DNA of 64,000 nt, taken from positions 1-64,000 of the forward strand of contig NZ_JAABOK010000022.1 in the NCBI RefSeq assembly GCF_009928525.1. The letters are read 5' to 3'. The position numbers were made by a program, and so were the translations under genes. Below are positions 8,785 to 17,832 of the stretch, one piece after another (within the stretch, counting starts at the first letter, position 1; every line of letters starts with the position of its first letter). The notes under the pieces are model-generated. The model was not told the origin of the DNA. It saw only the letters and a program-made list of their open reading frames with translations, and did not search any database. The stretch is from Chitinophaga solisilvae. Lineage in GTDB: Bacteria; Bacteroidota; Bacteroidia; Chitinophagales; Chitinophagaceae.

Positions 8785-8900
8785 TTATTTGAGATTTGGT
8801 CATTTGAGATTTGTTGCTGATAGCGGTTGCATCATTACTTCAGCAATAGCTAATGATGTGTGGCAAATGACCCAATCTCAAATGACCAAATCTCAAATAA
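8785..8900. repeat. Second-family palindrome, 25-bp perfect arms
   Basis: The left arm (8785-8809, beginning TTATTTGAGATTTGGTCATT) is the perfect reverse complement of the right arm (8876-8900). The spacer is 66 nt. It lies 2 bp from the stop codon of the Fe-S protein gene. The unit TCAAATCTCAAAT is shared with the stretch at 1960-2100. Confidence 0.85.
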
Positions 8901-8902
8901 AT

Positions 8903-9679
8903 CTATTTCATGTTGGCCGCTATCATCTCTGCTATATCCAGCACTTTTACCTCGTCTTCCCTGCCGGTTTCCTTGACGCCGTCGGTGAGCATGGTCATGC
9001 AGAACGGGCAGTTGGAGGCGATGACGGAGGCGCCGGTAGCTACGGCTTCGTGGCCTCTTTCTATGTTGATGCGGGTAGTACCCTTTTCTTCTTCCTTAAA
9101 CATCTGGGCGCCGCCGGCGCCGCAACACAGTCCGTTGCTGCGGCAGCGTTTCATTTCTACCAGTTCGGCATCCAGCAGTTCCAGCACTTTGCGGGGCGCT
9201 TCATAGATGTTGTTGGCGCGGCCCAGGTAGCAGGAATCGTGATAGGTGATCTTTTTGCCTTTGAAAGTGCCGCCTTCCTGCATGGTGATTTTGCCCTGAT
9301 CGATGAGGGACTGCAGGAAAGTGGTATGGTGAATGACTTCGTAGTTGCCTCCCAGTGCGGGATATTCGTTTTTCAGTGTATTAAAGCAGTGAGGGCAGGC
9401 GGTCACAATTTTTTTGACGCCGTACATATTGAGCACCTGTATATTGTTCTGCGCCATCATCTGAAAGATGAATTCATTGCCGGCCCTGCGGGCAGGATCT
9501 CCGGTACAGGTTTCTTCCTTTCCTAAAATCGCAAACTGTACGCCCACTTTTTCCAGAATGGTGGCGAAAGCCCGGGTGATCTTTTGTGCGCGCTGGTCAA
9601 AGCTGCCTGCACAGCCAACCCAGAAAAGCACTTCAGGGGTTTCTCCGTTTGCGGCATATTCTGCCATCGTCTTTATCAT
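8903..9679 (-). CDS. HdrB/GlpC-type cysteine-rich Fe-S protein
   Basis: 258 aa with two CCG-type cysteine-rich domains as in heterodisulfide reductase subunit B, LutA and GlpC. The first half has FWVGCAGSFDQRA and TACPHCFNTLKNEYP. The second has YHDSCYLGRANNIYE, NGLCCGAGGAQMF and ASNCPFCMTMLTDG. Such domains bind a non-cubane 4Fe-4S cluster and pass electrons to a thiol or quinone substrate. The membrane Fe-S partner is immediately upstream (39-bp gap), so the two probably form one redox complex. The true electron donor and acceptor cannot be told from sequence. Confidence 0.9.
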   Translation of the reverse strand: MIKTMAEYAANGETPEVLFWVGCAGSFDQRAQKITRAFATILEKVGVQFAILGKEETCTGDPARRAGNEFIFQMMAQNNIQVLNMYGVKKIVTACPHCFNTLKNEYPALGGNYEVIHHTTFLQSLIDQGKITMQEGGTFKGKKITYHDSCYLGRANNIYEAPRKVLELLDAELVEMKRCRSNGLCCGAGGAQMFKEEEKGTTRINIERGHEAVATGASVIASNCPFCMTMLTDGVKETGREDEVKVLDIAEMIAANMK

Positions 9680-9718
9680 AGCTTGTAGCTTTAGGTCCTT
9701 TAGATTGTTGTTGTATGC

Positions 9719-11035
9719 TTACATGTTTTCTGTCCACTTGTCACGGTCGTCCATGCTGAACTTCCAGGGAGCCATATTATTTTCTATGTTGCTGAACATC
9801 CCTGTCCATTCTGCCGGCGCGCTGGATTCTTCCATTACCAGGTGGCGGCGCAGCTGTAATATAATATCGAGGGGGCTGATGCTCACCGGGCATTCCTGTA
9901 CGCAGGCGTTGCAGGTGGTGCAGGCGCGCAGCTCTTCTTCAGAGATATAGTCGCGGAGCAGCGTTTTGCCGTCGTCCGTGAAAGTCTTGTTGGCATTGAT
10001 GTTACGGCCTACCTCTTCCAGGCGGTCGCGGGTATCCATCATAATTTTGCGCGGCGATAACAGTTTGCCGGTGATATTGGCCGGGCAGGCAGCGCTGCAG
10101 CGGCCGCATTCTGTGCAGCTGTAGGCGTCGAGCAGGTTTTTCCAGGTGAGATCAAATACATCCTTTGCGCCGAATTTAGGCATCGTATCGGAAGCTGGTG
10201 CGGAGGCAGCCAGTTCCGGTTGCAGCATCAGCTGTACTTCATGCTGTACGGCCGGCATATTTTCCATTTCACCGGCAGGCTCCAGGCTTGCATAGTAAGC
10301 GTTCGGGAACGCCAGTACAATATGCAGGTGCTTGGAGTAGGGGAGATAGTTCAGGAAGGCAAGTATACCCAGGATGTGCAGCCACCAGCAGGCACGCTCT
10401 ACAGCCATCACGCTGCTGTCTGACATGCCATGGAATAAGGAAGTGAACATACCGGAGATCCAGAAGTGGCCGGTAGCAATGTAATGCTCCGAACCGCGGG
10501 ACTGCATCTCCTGATCGGCGGCATTCATCGTCAGGAATAACAGCATCAGCACAATTTCCGTGATAAGGATATAATTGGCGTCTGAACGCGGCCACCCGTT
10601 CAGATCTTTGCTGAGAAAGCGTTTCAGCTTCAGGATGTTTCTGCGTACGAGAAAGATGGCGCATCCGGAAAGTACCAGCACCGCCAGTACTTCAAATAAA
10701 CTGATTAATACGGGGTAAAGGCTCCCTAATACGGGAACGAATAAACGATGTGTGCCCAGGATACCATCCAGGATGATTTCAAGGATTTCCAGGTTGATAA
10801 TCAGGAAGCCGGCGTACACAAAGAAGTGCAGTACAGCTACCAGCGGGTTACGAAACATTTTTTTCTGACCGAAGGCCAGCAGTAACAGATTTTTCCAACG
10901 CAGATCGGGGTGGTCATTGAGGTCCTTATCGCGCCCCAGCAGGATGTTACGCCTGATCTGGCGTACCTTCGTGGAAAACAGGAACACCGCCATCCCAAAG
11001 GCGATAATAAATAACAACTCTTGTACAATTCGCAT
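9719..11035 (-). CDS. HdrC-like membrane protein with two 4Fe-4S clusters
   Basis: 438 aa. The first 250 residues hold about five transmembrane helices of the nitrate-reductase-gamma/HdrE type, for example ELLFIIAFGMAVFLFS and PLVAVLHFFVYAGFLIINLE. The C-terminal half carries two ferredoxin-like motifs, CTECGRCSAACPA and CTTCNACVQECPV, with the arrangement C-x2-C-x2-C-x3-C in each. With the downstream HdrB-like gene it makes a membrane-bound electron transfer unit, likely linked to the quinone pool. Such pairs are common in Bacteroidota near beta-oxidation or electron-transfer-flavoprotein genes; none is visible here. Confidence 0.9.
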   Translation of the reverse strand: MRIVQELLFIIAFGMAVFLFSTKVRQIRRNILLGRDKDLNDHPDLRWKNLLLLAFGQKKMFRNPLVAVLHFFVYAGFLIINLEILEIILDGILGTHRLFVPVLGSLYPVLISLFEVLAVLVLSGCAIFLVRRNILKLKRFLSKDLNGWPRSDANYILITEIVLMLLFLTMNAADQEMQSRGSEHYIATGHFWISGMFTSLFHGMSDSSVMAVERACWWLHILGILAFLNYLPYSKHLHIVLAFPNAYYASLEPAGEMENMPAVQHEVQLMLQPELAASAPASDTMPKFGAKDVFDLTWKNLLDAYSCTECGRCSAACPANITGKLLSPRKIMMDTRDRLEEVGRNINANKTFTDDGKTLLRDYISEEELRACTTCNACVQECPVSISPLDIILQLRRHLVMEESSAPAEWTGMFSNIENNMAPWKFSMDDRDKWTENM

Positions 11036-11142
11036 TATATCTTAGATTTGACTCCCTAATTTAGGGCTTTTTTAGCTTCCACCTTTTAGCGGCAACATTT
11101 AGTTTTTCTTTATCTTAATGTTACAGGCTGAAAGCTAAATCT

Positions 11143-11150
11143 TATTTTTG
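11143..11150 (+). promoter_or_regulatory. -7 box directly before the phosphoribosyltransferase gene
   Basis: TATTTTTG fits TAnnTTTG exactly and ends 5 bp before the ATG at 11156, implying a leaderless or nearly leaderless mRNA. No clear -33 element is present. Confidence 0.45.
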
Positions 11151-11155
11151 CTGAT

Positions 11156-11653
11156 ATGGAAAGCAGGAACATTATACTGACACAGGATATTATTCAGAAA
11201 AAAATAGAACGCATTGCGTACGAAATATACGAGCATAACAGCGATGGCAGCGAGATCATACTGGCCGGCATCTGGGACAGGGGCGTGATCATTGCACACA
11301 AGATTGCTGCCATACTCCGGCAGATCTCCCCGCTGACGATCCGTATTATTGAACTGCGGCTGGATAAGCAGCATCCGGGTGAGGTAACTGTTTCCGAACA
11401 AATTGATTTCAATGATAAAGTAGTAGTAGTGGTAGATGATGTGGCCAACTCCGGCCGTACCATGCTGTATGCCCTGAAACCCCTGCTGGCATACCTGCCT
11501 CAGAAAATCCAGACAGCAGTGCTGGTAGACAGAAGGCATAAGTCCTTCCCGTTGTCCGTGGACTTTGTAGGCTATTCCCTTGCCACTACCCTGCAGGATA
11601 TGGTACTGGTGGAAATGAACGGGGAAGAAATTGTGGCTGCCTACTTCGAATAA
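11156..11653 (+). CDS. PyrR-like phosphoribosyltransferase
   Basis: 165 aa with a type I PRTase fold. The PRPP-binding loop is VVVVVDDVANSGRTMLYAL at about residues 90-108, with the paired acidic residues and the SGRT turn. Upstream, LAGIWDRGVIIAHKIA resembles the PyrR/Hpt substrate hood. In PyrR the protein senses UMP and regulates pyrimidine genes by attenuation. Here the gene is not next to pyr genes, so regulatory PyrR, uracil PRTase or hypoxanthine PRTase activity cannot be separated. It is divergent from the Fe-S pair and convergent with the DUF2279 gene (5-bp gap). Confidence 0.88.
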   Translation: MESRNIILTQDIIQKKIERIAYEIYEHNSDGSEIILAGIWDRGVIIAHKIAAILRQISPLTIRIIELRLDKQHPGEVTVSEQIDFNDKVVVVVDDVANSGRTMLYALKPLLAYLPQKIQTAVLVDRRHKSFPLSVDFVGYSLATTLQDMVLVEMNGEEIVAAYFE

Positions 11654-11658
11654 CCTTC

Positions 11659-12588
11659 TCAGAAATAAATGGCGTGCAGGCGCATCTCGCCCTGCGTATT
11701 GATTTCCAGGGCCGGTGCCGGAAATTTCAGCATATTCAATACCTGGAACAGCACTTTCACTCCTTTTTTGCGGGTGGGTATCCTTGTAAAATCCACATCG
11801 GGCGACAGATAAAACTGCCTGATGCGGCGCGTCTGGCTGTAATCCTGTGCCCCGCCGCGTTTATCTTTCCAGGTGTTATCCGTACCACCGTACATACCGT
11901 CAGCACCATAGCCTACGGCAATATTGAGCCACTTCGGCAGCCAGGTGTTTTTGTGGAAGGAATAGGGATTTACGGAAAGCCAGTAGGTCTGGCCGTTGTA
12001 GTCCTTGAGTGTTCTCTCCCAGAAGGTATGTCCGAATAGCTGGTCTGCCTTTTCCTGGAGTACGGGGCCTTCATATTTTTTGGGGTGTGCGGAAAATTTC
12101 AGTTGTATGCGTTGCTCGTTCCATAGCAGCTCCTGGCTGATGAGCAGAGCGGAGCCTGCTGCATTGGCGGCCATATCGCTCCAGGAAAAGCCCCATTCCG
12201 CGGAGTAGCCGTCGAGCGCTTCAATGACGGATTGATACGCGAACCCGCTCATTCCGCCGATCCATATCTGTTGTTTGCGTGGTAATCCGCTCCAGCGCCA
12301 CATTTCACGGCTGTACTTCCCTTCAAAGTATGCGGCAAAAATATGTCCGGCTTTGTCCATCTGGTTCCATTCATCAGCATCATTGAAAAAGTGGAAGGAG
12401 GATCTGGGGTAATCCCGGTACCAGGTGTGGTTAAGCACCAGCAGGCCGCCGGCATATACGGCAGCGGTAACAGCGCCCAGTTCCCATACCCTGCTGTTTA
12501 TGGTGGAGTCGGGGAGCGCAAAGAGGGGTACCTTTTTCTGTGCGGGTACGGATATGGTCAGTAAGAGGAGCAGTATAGCTGCTACCAT
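11659..12588 (-). CDS. DUF2279 (YfiM-like) exported protein
   Basis: 309 aa. An N-terminal signal peptide (MVAAILLLLLTISVPAQ) is followed by a hydrophobic stretch GAVTAAVYAGGLLVLNH. The family signature includes DKAGHIFAAYFEGKY (conserved D-K-x-x-H), RKQQIWIGGMSGFAYQSVIE and WGFSWSDMAANAAGS. These features fit DUF2279, a probable periplasmic or envelope protein of unknown role. The start codon at 12588 is preceded by a GC-rich hairpin that would hide the region where ribosomes bind (see 12591-12611). It lies downstream of phosphoglucomutase on the same strand, possibly in one transcript. Confidence 0.82.
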   Translation of the reverse strand: MVAAILLLLLTISVPAQKKVPLFALPDSTINSRVWELGAVTAAVYAGGLLVLNHTWYRDYPRSSFHFFNDADEWNQMDKAGHIFAAYFEGKYSREMWRWSGLPRKQQIWIGGMSGFAYQSVIEALDGYSAEWGFSWSDMAANAAGSALLISQELLWNEQRIQLKFSAHPKKYEGPVLQEKADQLFGHTFWERTLKDYNGQTYWLSVNPYSFHKNTWLPKWLNIAVGYGADGMYGGTDNTWKDKRGGAQDYSQTRRIRQFYLSPDVDFTRIPTRKKGVKVLFQVLNMLKFPAPALEINTQGEMRLHAIYF

Positions 12589-12590
12589 GG

Positions 12591-12611
12591 CCCTCCCCGC
12601 CGGGGGGAGGG
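12591..12611 (-). promoter_or_regulatory. GC-rich hairpin over the DUF2279 translation start
   Basis: The minus-strand RNA reads CCCUCCCC, a 5-nt loop, then GGGGAGGG, two bases before the AUG. The 3' arm contains a GGAGG-like sequence, so the hairpin would cover it. There is no U tract, so this is not a terminator. Confidence 0.6.
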
Positions 12612-12659
12612 TTACCAGGGCAGTATGCTCTTTGTTATGGCAGATAAAATAAAATTTTA

Positions 12660-14387
12660 TTACTTCAGATGAAGATCACTGATGATGCCATCAATTTTTT
12701 TATCCAGTTCGGCTGTTACTTTATCGAAGTTTTCAACGCTGTCCAGCGGGGCGTTAACGCTGAAATAGAATTTAATTTTAGGTTCTGTTCCGGAAGGGCG
12801 GGCAGATATTTTATCGCCGCTGGCCAGCACGAACTGCAGTACATTGGATTTGGGCAGGTCGAGGGCTTTGATTTCGCCGGTACGGATATCTTTCACCTGC
12901 TGCAGCTGGTAATCGTACAGCGTGACCACTGCTGATCCGTTGATGGATGCTGGCGGGTTTTCGCGGTATCCGCGCATCATTTCAGCGATTTCTTCCGCAC
13001 CGCGCATACCTTTCTTGGTGATCGATATCAGGTGTTCCTTGTAATATCCGTAACGGAGGTATATATTGATCAGCAGTTCAAACAGGGATTTGCCCTGGCT
13101 GCGGGCAAAGGCGGCCATTTCGCAGATCATGGCTACGGAGGAAACGGCGTCTTTATCCCGGATGTTGTTACCGATCATATAGCCGTAAGATTCTTCCCCG
13201 CCGCATATAAATCTTTCCTGTGGCTCTTTACGGCGGATCAGGTCAGCGATCCATTTGAAGCCGGTGAGCGTATTATAGCAGCTGATATTATTTTTCGCCG
13301 CGAAAACGTCTATCAGGTCGGAGGTCACCACTGTTTTGGCGATGAAATCGTTCGGCTGCTGCAAGCCTTTCTGCTTGCGGCCTTCCACGATGTAGTTGAA
13401 CAGCAGTACGCCGGTCTGGTTACCATTGAGCAGTACCCAGTTACCTTTCAGGTCTTTAACGGCGATGCCTACACGATCAGCATCCGGGTCAGTACCCAGG
13501 AGTATGTCTGCATCCAGTTCCTTGGCCTTTTTGAGGCCCAGGCTCATGGCTTCGGACTCTTCCGGGTTAGGATACACTACGGTAGGGAAGTTGCCGTTGG
13601 GAGTGGCCTGTTCTTCCACGATGGTTACGTTGGTAAAGCCGAAACGCTTCAGTATTTCGGGCACCATGGTGATACCTGTGCCATGGATGGGCGTATATAC
13701 TATTTTCAGGTCGTGCTGCTCTCTGTTGATCTCAGGGTTGATAGACAGGCTTTGCAGTTCGCTGAGGTAGGCTTCGTCTATCTCTTTACCGATGAGGGTG
13801 ATATTGGATTCGCCGCCGCTCCACTTTACCTCATCCGGAGAGGAGATGTTTTCCACCTCGCGGATCACGTTTTTATCATGCGGGGGCACCAGCTGGGCGC
13901 CGTCGTTCCAGTAGGCTTTGTAGCCGTTGTATTCCTTCGGGTTGTGGGAGGCGGTCAGCACCACACCGCCGTGGCAGTGCAGGTGGCGGATCGTGAAAGA
14001 CAGCTCCGGCGTAGGGCGCAGGCTTTCGAACAGAAATACCTTGATGCCGTTGGCTGCGAACACATTGGCAGCTGTTTCTGCAAAGAAGCGGGAATTGTTG
14101 CGGCTGTCGTGTGCCAGCGCCACTTTTATCTCTTCCTTGGGGAAAGCCTGTTTAAGATAATTGGCAAAGCCCTGTGTGGCCATGCCTACAGTATATTTAT
14201 TCATGCGGTTGGTACCCACACCCATAATACCTCTCAGACCTCCGGTACCAAATTCAAGGTTACGGTAAAAAGCGTCGTTCAGCTCATCGGGGTTACCTTC
14301 CTGCAGTTTCCTGACCGCGGCAATGGTGTCGGCGTCATAGTTACCGTTGAGCCACTGCGCTACTTTGTTTTGAATAGTAGTATCCAT
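12660..14387 (-). CDS. pgcA: Phosphoglucomutase / phosphomannomutase
   Basis: An alpha-D-phosphohexomutase that interconverts hexose 1- and 6-phosphates in the cytoplasm. The phospho-serine loop is GVVLTASHNPKEYNGYKAY (Ser147 counted from the chosen start). The Mg-binding loop is LGTDPDADRVG, the sugar-binding loop GGEESYGYMIG, and the phosphate-binding C-terminal loop SARPSGTEPKIKFYF. The open frame could start at 14468, but the first 27 residues (MEFPTFVFLFLLYN...) do not belong to the family. MDTTIQNKVAQWLNGNYD at 14387 is a normal start, giving 575 aa. The gene symbol follows the Gram-positive usage for this subfamily. Confidence 0.95.
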   Translation of the reverse strand: MDTTIQNKVAQWLNGNYDADTIAAVRKLQEGNPDELNDAFYRNLEFGTGGLRGIMGVGTNRMNKYTVGMATQGFANYLKQAFPKEEIKVALAHDSRNNSRFFAETAANVFAANGIKVFLFESLRPTPELSFTIRHLHCHGGVVLTASHNPKEYNGYKAYWNDGAQLVPPHDKNVIREVENISSPDEVKWSGGESNITLIGKEIDEAYLSELQSLSINPEINREQHDLKIVYTPIHGTGITMVPEILKRFGFTNVTIVEEQATPNGNFPTVVYPNPEESEAMSLGLKKAKELDADILLGTDPDADRVGIAVKDLKGNWVLLNGNQTGVLLFNYIVEGRKQKGLQQPNDFIAKTVVTSDLIDVFAAKNNISCYNTLTGFKWIADLIRRKEPQERFICGGEESYGYMIGNNIRDKDAVSSVAMICEMAAFARSQGKSLFELLINIYLRYGYYKEHLISITKKGMRGAEEIAEMMRGYRENPPASINGSAVVTLYDYQLQQVKDIRTGEIKALDLPKSNVLQFVLASGDKISARPSGTEPKIKFYFSVNAPLDSVENFDKVTAELDKKIDGIISDLHLK

Positions 14388-14481
14388 ATTTGGTGTACAT
14401 TTTTGTGAGCACTGCCGCTCAAATGGATTGTAAAGTAAAAATAAAAAAACGAATGTGGGAAATTCCACCAGTTCAAATTCA

Positions 14482-14510
14482 TTGAAAATCGTCCGTAATG
14501 GTTAATTTTG
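14482..14510 (+). promoter_or_regulatory. Promoter of pcm, predicted leaderless
   Basis: TTG at 14482-14484, an 18-bp spacer and TAATTTTG at 14503-14510 match the Bacteroidota -33/-7 consensus. The -7 box ends 4 bp before the ATG at 14515, so transcription should start at or beside the start codon. Confidence 0.75.
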
Positions 14511-14514
14511 CAAT

Positions 14515-15168
14515 ATGAGGCGGTATGAAGATACTTATAAACAAAAAGGATTACGCAGACAGCTAGTTGATAGTATCCGTCAGAAAGGCATTACAGATGA
14601 AAACGTACTGGCGGCCATCAACAACATCCCCCGGCATTTTTTCCTGGATACAGCTTTTGAAAGTATAGCCTACGACGACCGGGCATTCCCTATCGGGGAA
14701 GGCCAAACGATTTCGCAGCCATACACGGTAGCTTATCAGACCCAGTTACTGGAAGTAAAACCCTACGAGAAAGTACTGGAAATAGGTACCGGCAGTGCCT
14801 ATCAGGCCTGCGTGCTGGCAGAGCTGAAAGCTAACGTATTCACCATCGAAAGGCAGAAACGGCTTTTCGACCAGGTAAAGCTGTTCCCTTTCAAGAGCAA
14901 ATATCCCAATCTGCGCTTCTTCTACGGCGATGGCTATGAAGGGTTATCTTCCTATGCTCCCTTCGATAAGGTGCTGGTCACTGCCGCAGCGCCGCATATC
15001 CCCGAAAAGCTTCTCCAGCAGATGAAAATCGGCGGAAAAATGGTCATCCCCGTAGGTGGCCAGGAAGTACAACGTATGTTGCGCATCACCAAAGTCAGCG
15101 ATACGGAAACAGACCAGGAGCTGTTTGATAATTTTTCGTTTGTGCCGATGCTGGCAGGGAAAAAATAA
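14515..15168 (+). CDS. pcm: Protein-L-isoaspartate O-methyltransferase
   Basis: 217 aa, the normal size. Motif I for S-adenosylmethionine is VLEIGTGSAYQACVLAEL. Pre-motif residues AFPIGEGQTISQPYTVAYQT are highly typical of PCMT, and FDKVLVTAAAPHIPEKLLQQ and GGKMVIPVGG follow. The enzyme methylates isoaspartyl residues in damaged proteins and allows their repair in the cytosol. It has its own promoter, apparently without a leader, and is followed 3 bp after the stop by palindromic repeat R3. Confidence 0.96.
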   Translation: MRRYEDTYKQKGLRRQLVDSIRQKGITDENVLAAINNIPRHFFLDTAFESIAYDDRAFPIGEGQTISQPYTVAYQTQLLEVKPYEKVLEIGTGSAYQACVLAELKANVFTIERQKRLFDQVKLFPFKSKYPNLRFFYGDGYEGLSSYAPFDKVLVTAAAPHIPEKLLQQMKIGGKMVIPVGGQEVQRMLRITKVSDTETDQELFDNFSFVPMLAGKK

Positions 15169-15171
15169 ATT

Positions 15172-15278
15172 AATTACGAATTACGAATTGCGAATTACGA
15201 ATGAGGAGCGAAGATTTAAGCGGATACACATTTAATCTTCGCTTTTCATTCGTAATTCGCAATTCGTAATTCGTAATT
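15172..15278. repeat. Palindromic intergenic repeat R3
   Basis: AATTACGAATTACGAATTGC arms with GCGAAGATTTAAGCGG inner part; the loop is shortened (GATACACAT) and looks like a decayed class B loop. It fills the whole gap between the pcm stop and the stop of the convergent barrel gene (3 and 2 bp away). Confidence 0.9.
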
Positions 15279-15280
15279 TC

Positions 15281-17740
15281 TCACAACCTTCCTCTTTCCT
15301 TCGGCTTCTCTTCCTCTTCTCCTTCTTCTTCCCCGTGTTTTTTCTTTTTAAACAGGTTAGGATCCATCTTGCCGAAGCGGTAGCGTATATTGATACGAAC
15401 GAAGCGGGTAGGCCGTTTACGGTCGTAGTCCTGTATGAATACGGGTGTTTCGTAGTGGGAGCTGAACTGCTGGGTGTTCAGCAGGTCGGAAACGTTGAGG
15501 GCAATGACCAGGGCTTTATTTTTCAGCAGTTCCTTACGCAGGCCGAGGTCCATGCCGTTCATGGCGCGGAAGGTGCCCTGCGGCTGGATGCGCGGGGAGC
15601 GGTAATGGCCGCTCAGCTCTATACTGAACCTGGCGGGCAGGCGGAACTGGGTGTTGGCGTTGATACCGTAGCTGAAGTTTTCATTGCTGACGGCTATGCT
15701 GGTCAGCTTATTATATTCCAGGTTCAGGTTGGCATTGGCCTTCCACCACTTGAAGAGATGAATGCTGTAGGAGATGTTACCGCCCATATTCTGCTGGGTG
15801 GCCAGGTTCATTGGTCTGGTGGTGGTGACGCCGGTAATGGTGTCCAGGGTGCTGATGCGGTCAATGTTGTCATTGGTTTGCGCATAGTAGGTGCTGGTGC
15901 TGAAATAGTTATTGGTTTTAGGGTAATATACGGAATAGCTGACCTCAAACTTATGGGAGAGGGCGGGCTGCAGCTCCGGATTGCCGGTGCGGATATTCTG
16001 CGGATCAGCATTGTTGACGTAAGGTAGCAGCTGATCAAAGTTAGGACGGTCTATACGGGTGGAATAGTTGAATACCAGGCTCTGGTGCTGGTTTTTAGGC
16101 ATGTTGTATTTCAGGAATACACTGGGAAAAAGGTTGAAAAAGCGGTTGTCCACGGTAGTATCACGGGAGAAGGAATAGCCCTTCAGAAAGGATTGTTCCG
16201 CCCGGACGCCCACCTGGTAGCCCAGATTGCCGATGGCGCCGGCATAGTTGATATAGCCGGCGTGAATATCTTCTTCATAATCGTATTTGTTGGACAGCTG
16301 CGGGCTTTTCTCAAACTGCTGCAGGTCTGCACGGAAGAGCATGGCCGTATAGTCGTTGCCGATATGCCGGAAGGTACTCTTGACGCCCGCCTCCAGTTTG
16401 GATTTGCGGCCCAGCGGAGTGGTGTAGTCTGACTGCAGGTTCCAGAACCGGTTGCGGTTATCGCCGGTGTTCTGCTGCCAGGTGGAATCTGACGGAGCGG
16501 CCAGTTTGCGGTACCGGGTGCGGTAATCGCTGTTGCTGTTGCTCCGGTTGCCGCTGTAGCTGATGTAGGCAGTCAGTTCCTCGTTGGGCTTTTTGAAGGT
16601 ATGCTTGTAGTTCAGGCTGGTATTGTTGTTGACGCTGCTGCCATGGCTGGTATTATAGCGGTTGCCGTCGCGGATGGTTTCCCGCGCGGCATTCTGATAA
16701 TGAAGGAAGATATGATCGTCATTATCATTATTGTTGCGGTTGACGCCCTGAGCGATGGTAAAGGTGTTGTGATCATCCAGGAAGTAATCGAATCCGAAAC
16801 GTCCGCCATGATTGCCGTTGCTGTTATTATTGCTGCTGGTCTGGGAGAAGTAGGAGGTCTGCCCGCTGTCGGGGATCAGGTTCTGACGGTTGCTGAAGCC
16901 GCTGCCGCCGAGCGATTCATAGCGGCCCTGGTAGTTGCCGAAGAAGTTAAACCGGCGTAGCCGCAGGCTGGCATTGGCGCTGCCGTTTACCTGTCCGAGG
17001 GTGGCTGCGCCGGCATTGAACATGACGTTATACCCGATGGCTTTATCTTTTTTGAGTACGATATTGATGATACCGCCGCCGCCCTGGGCTTCAAATTTGG
17101 CGGAAGGGTTATTGATAACTTCCACGCGCTCTATGCTTTCTGCGGGAATCATCTGCAGCGCTGTTTTGGCGTCTCCGAAGGGAGAGGGCTTGCCGTCTAC
17201 ATAAATGGTCACACTTTTCCCGCGCAGCGTTATATTATCATCGATGTCTACATCCACGCTGGGGATGTTTTTCAGTATATCCGTTCCCGTACCGCCTTCA
17301 GCGTTAATCATGCTGCCGGCATCAAATACCTGGCGGTCTATCTGCATGGAAAACCCGGGTTTCTCTGCCTTGATTTCCACTGCGTTCAGCACTTTGCCGG
17401 CTGTCTGCAGGCGGAGGGTGCCTGCCAGCGTATTTTTTCCGGCTATTACCCTGACGGCTTTCTCCAGTTTGTCATATCCCATGAAGGTGATACGCAGCAC
17501 GTAGATGCCGGGTGTTACCCTGTCAAAACTGAACATACCGGCCGGCGTGGTGTACATGCCGGATACCATGGAGGAATCGGACTGCTGCAGCAATACCACA
17601 GAAGCGTATTCCACAGGTCTGGAGGTGGCCGCATCCACAATTTTACCGGAAATTTTCCAGGTGGTAGTCAATGGCGTTTGTGCGTTAACGTTAGATACGG
17701 CAATGAATAGCAACAACAATAATAGCAGATGTGTTCGCAT
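15281..17740 (-). CDS. Outer-membrane beta-barrel protein with CarboxypepD_reg and plug domains (1)
   Basis: 819 aa with a signal peptide (MRTHLLLLLLLFIAVSNVNA). Residues about 28-115 form the CarboxypepD_reg-like Ig fold (WKISGKIVDAATSRPVEYASVVL, GIYVLRITFMGYDKLEK). Residues about 120-230 form a TonB-type plug (IINAEGGTGTDILKNIPSVD-like text, NPSAKFEAQGGGGIINIVLKK). A long barrel of the outer membrane beta-barrel family follows, ending in an acidic Glu/Lys tail. There is no SusD partner, so this is not a classical SusCD pair. It is a paralogue of the next gene on the same strand, with a terminator between them. The ligand is unknown. Confidence 0.9.
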   Translation of the reverse strand: MRTHLLLLLLLFIAVSNVNAQTPLTTTWKISGKIVDAATSRPVEYASVVLLQQSDSSMVSGMYTTPAGMFSFDRVTPGIYVLRITFMGYDKLEKAVRVIAGKNTLAGTLRLQTAGKVLNAVEIKAEKPGFSMQIDRQVFDAGSMINAEGGTGTDILKNIPSVDVDIDDNITLRGKSVTIYVDGKPSPFGDAKTALQMIPAESIERVEVINNPSAKFEAQGGGGIINIVLKKDKAIGYNVMFNAGAATLGQVNGSANASLRLRRFNFFGNYQGRYESLGGSGFSNRQNLIPDSGQTSYFSQTSSNNNSNGNHGGRFGFDYFLDDHNTFTIAQGVNRNNNDNDDHIFLHYQNAARETIRDGNRYNTSHGSSVNNNTSLNYKHTFKKPNEELTAYISYSGNRSNSNSDYRTRYRKLAAPSDSTWQQNTGDNRNRFWNLQSDYTTPLGRKSKLEAGVKSTFRHIGNDYTAMLFRADLQQFEKSPQLSNKYDYEEDIHAGYINYAGAIGNLGYQVGVRAEQSFLKGYSFSRDTTVDNRFFNLFPSVFLKYNMPKNQHQSLVFNYSTRIDRPNFDQLLPYVNNADPQNIRTGNPELQPALSHKFEVSYSVYYPKTNNYFSTSTYYAQTNDNIDRISTLDTITGVTTTRPMNLATQQNMGGNISYSIHLFKWWKANANLNLEYNKLTSIAVSNENFSYGINANTQFRLPARFSIELSGHYRSPRIQPQGTFRAMNGMDLGLRKELLKNKALVIALNVSDLLNTQQFSSHYETPVFIQDYDRKRPTRFVRINIRYRFGKMDPNLFKKKKHGEEEGEEEEKPKERGRL

Positions 17741-17832
17741 GCTTGATTCTGGAAGATAGATAGTACGAGTTACGTTATAAAAGTAACAGGCAGGCGTTTA
17801 AACGTTGACTAATTATGATGAATGGTACATTA

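Noticed and set aside
11054-11074. CCCTAATTTAGGG followed by Ts as a terminator between divergent genes.
   Set aside because: There is no upstream plus-strand gene to terminate and the stem is short and AT-rich in the centre; not called.
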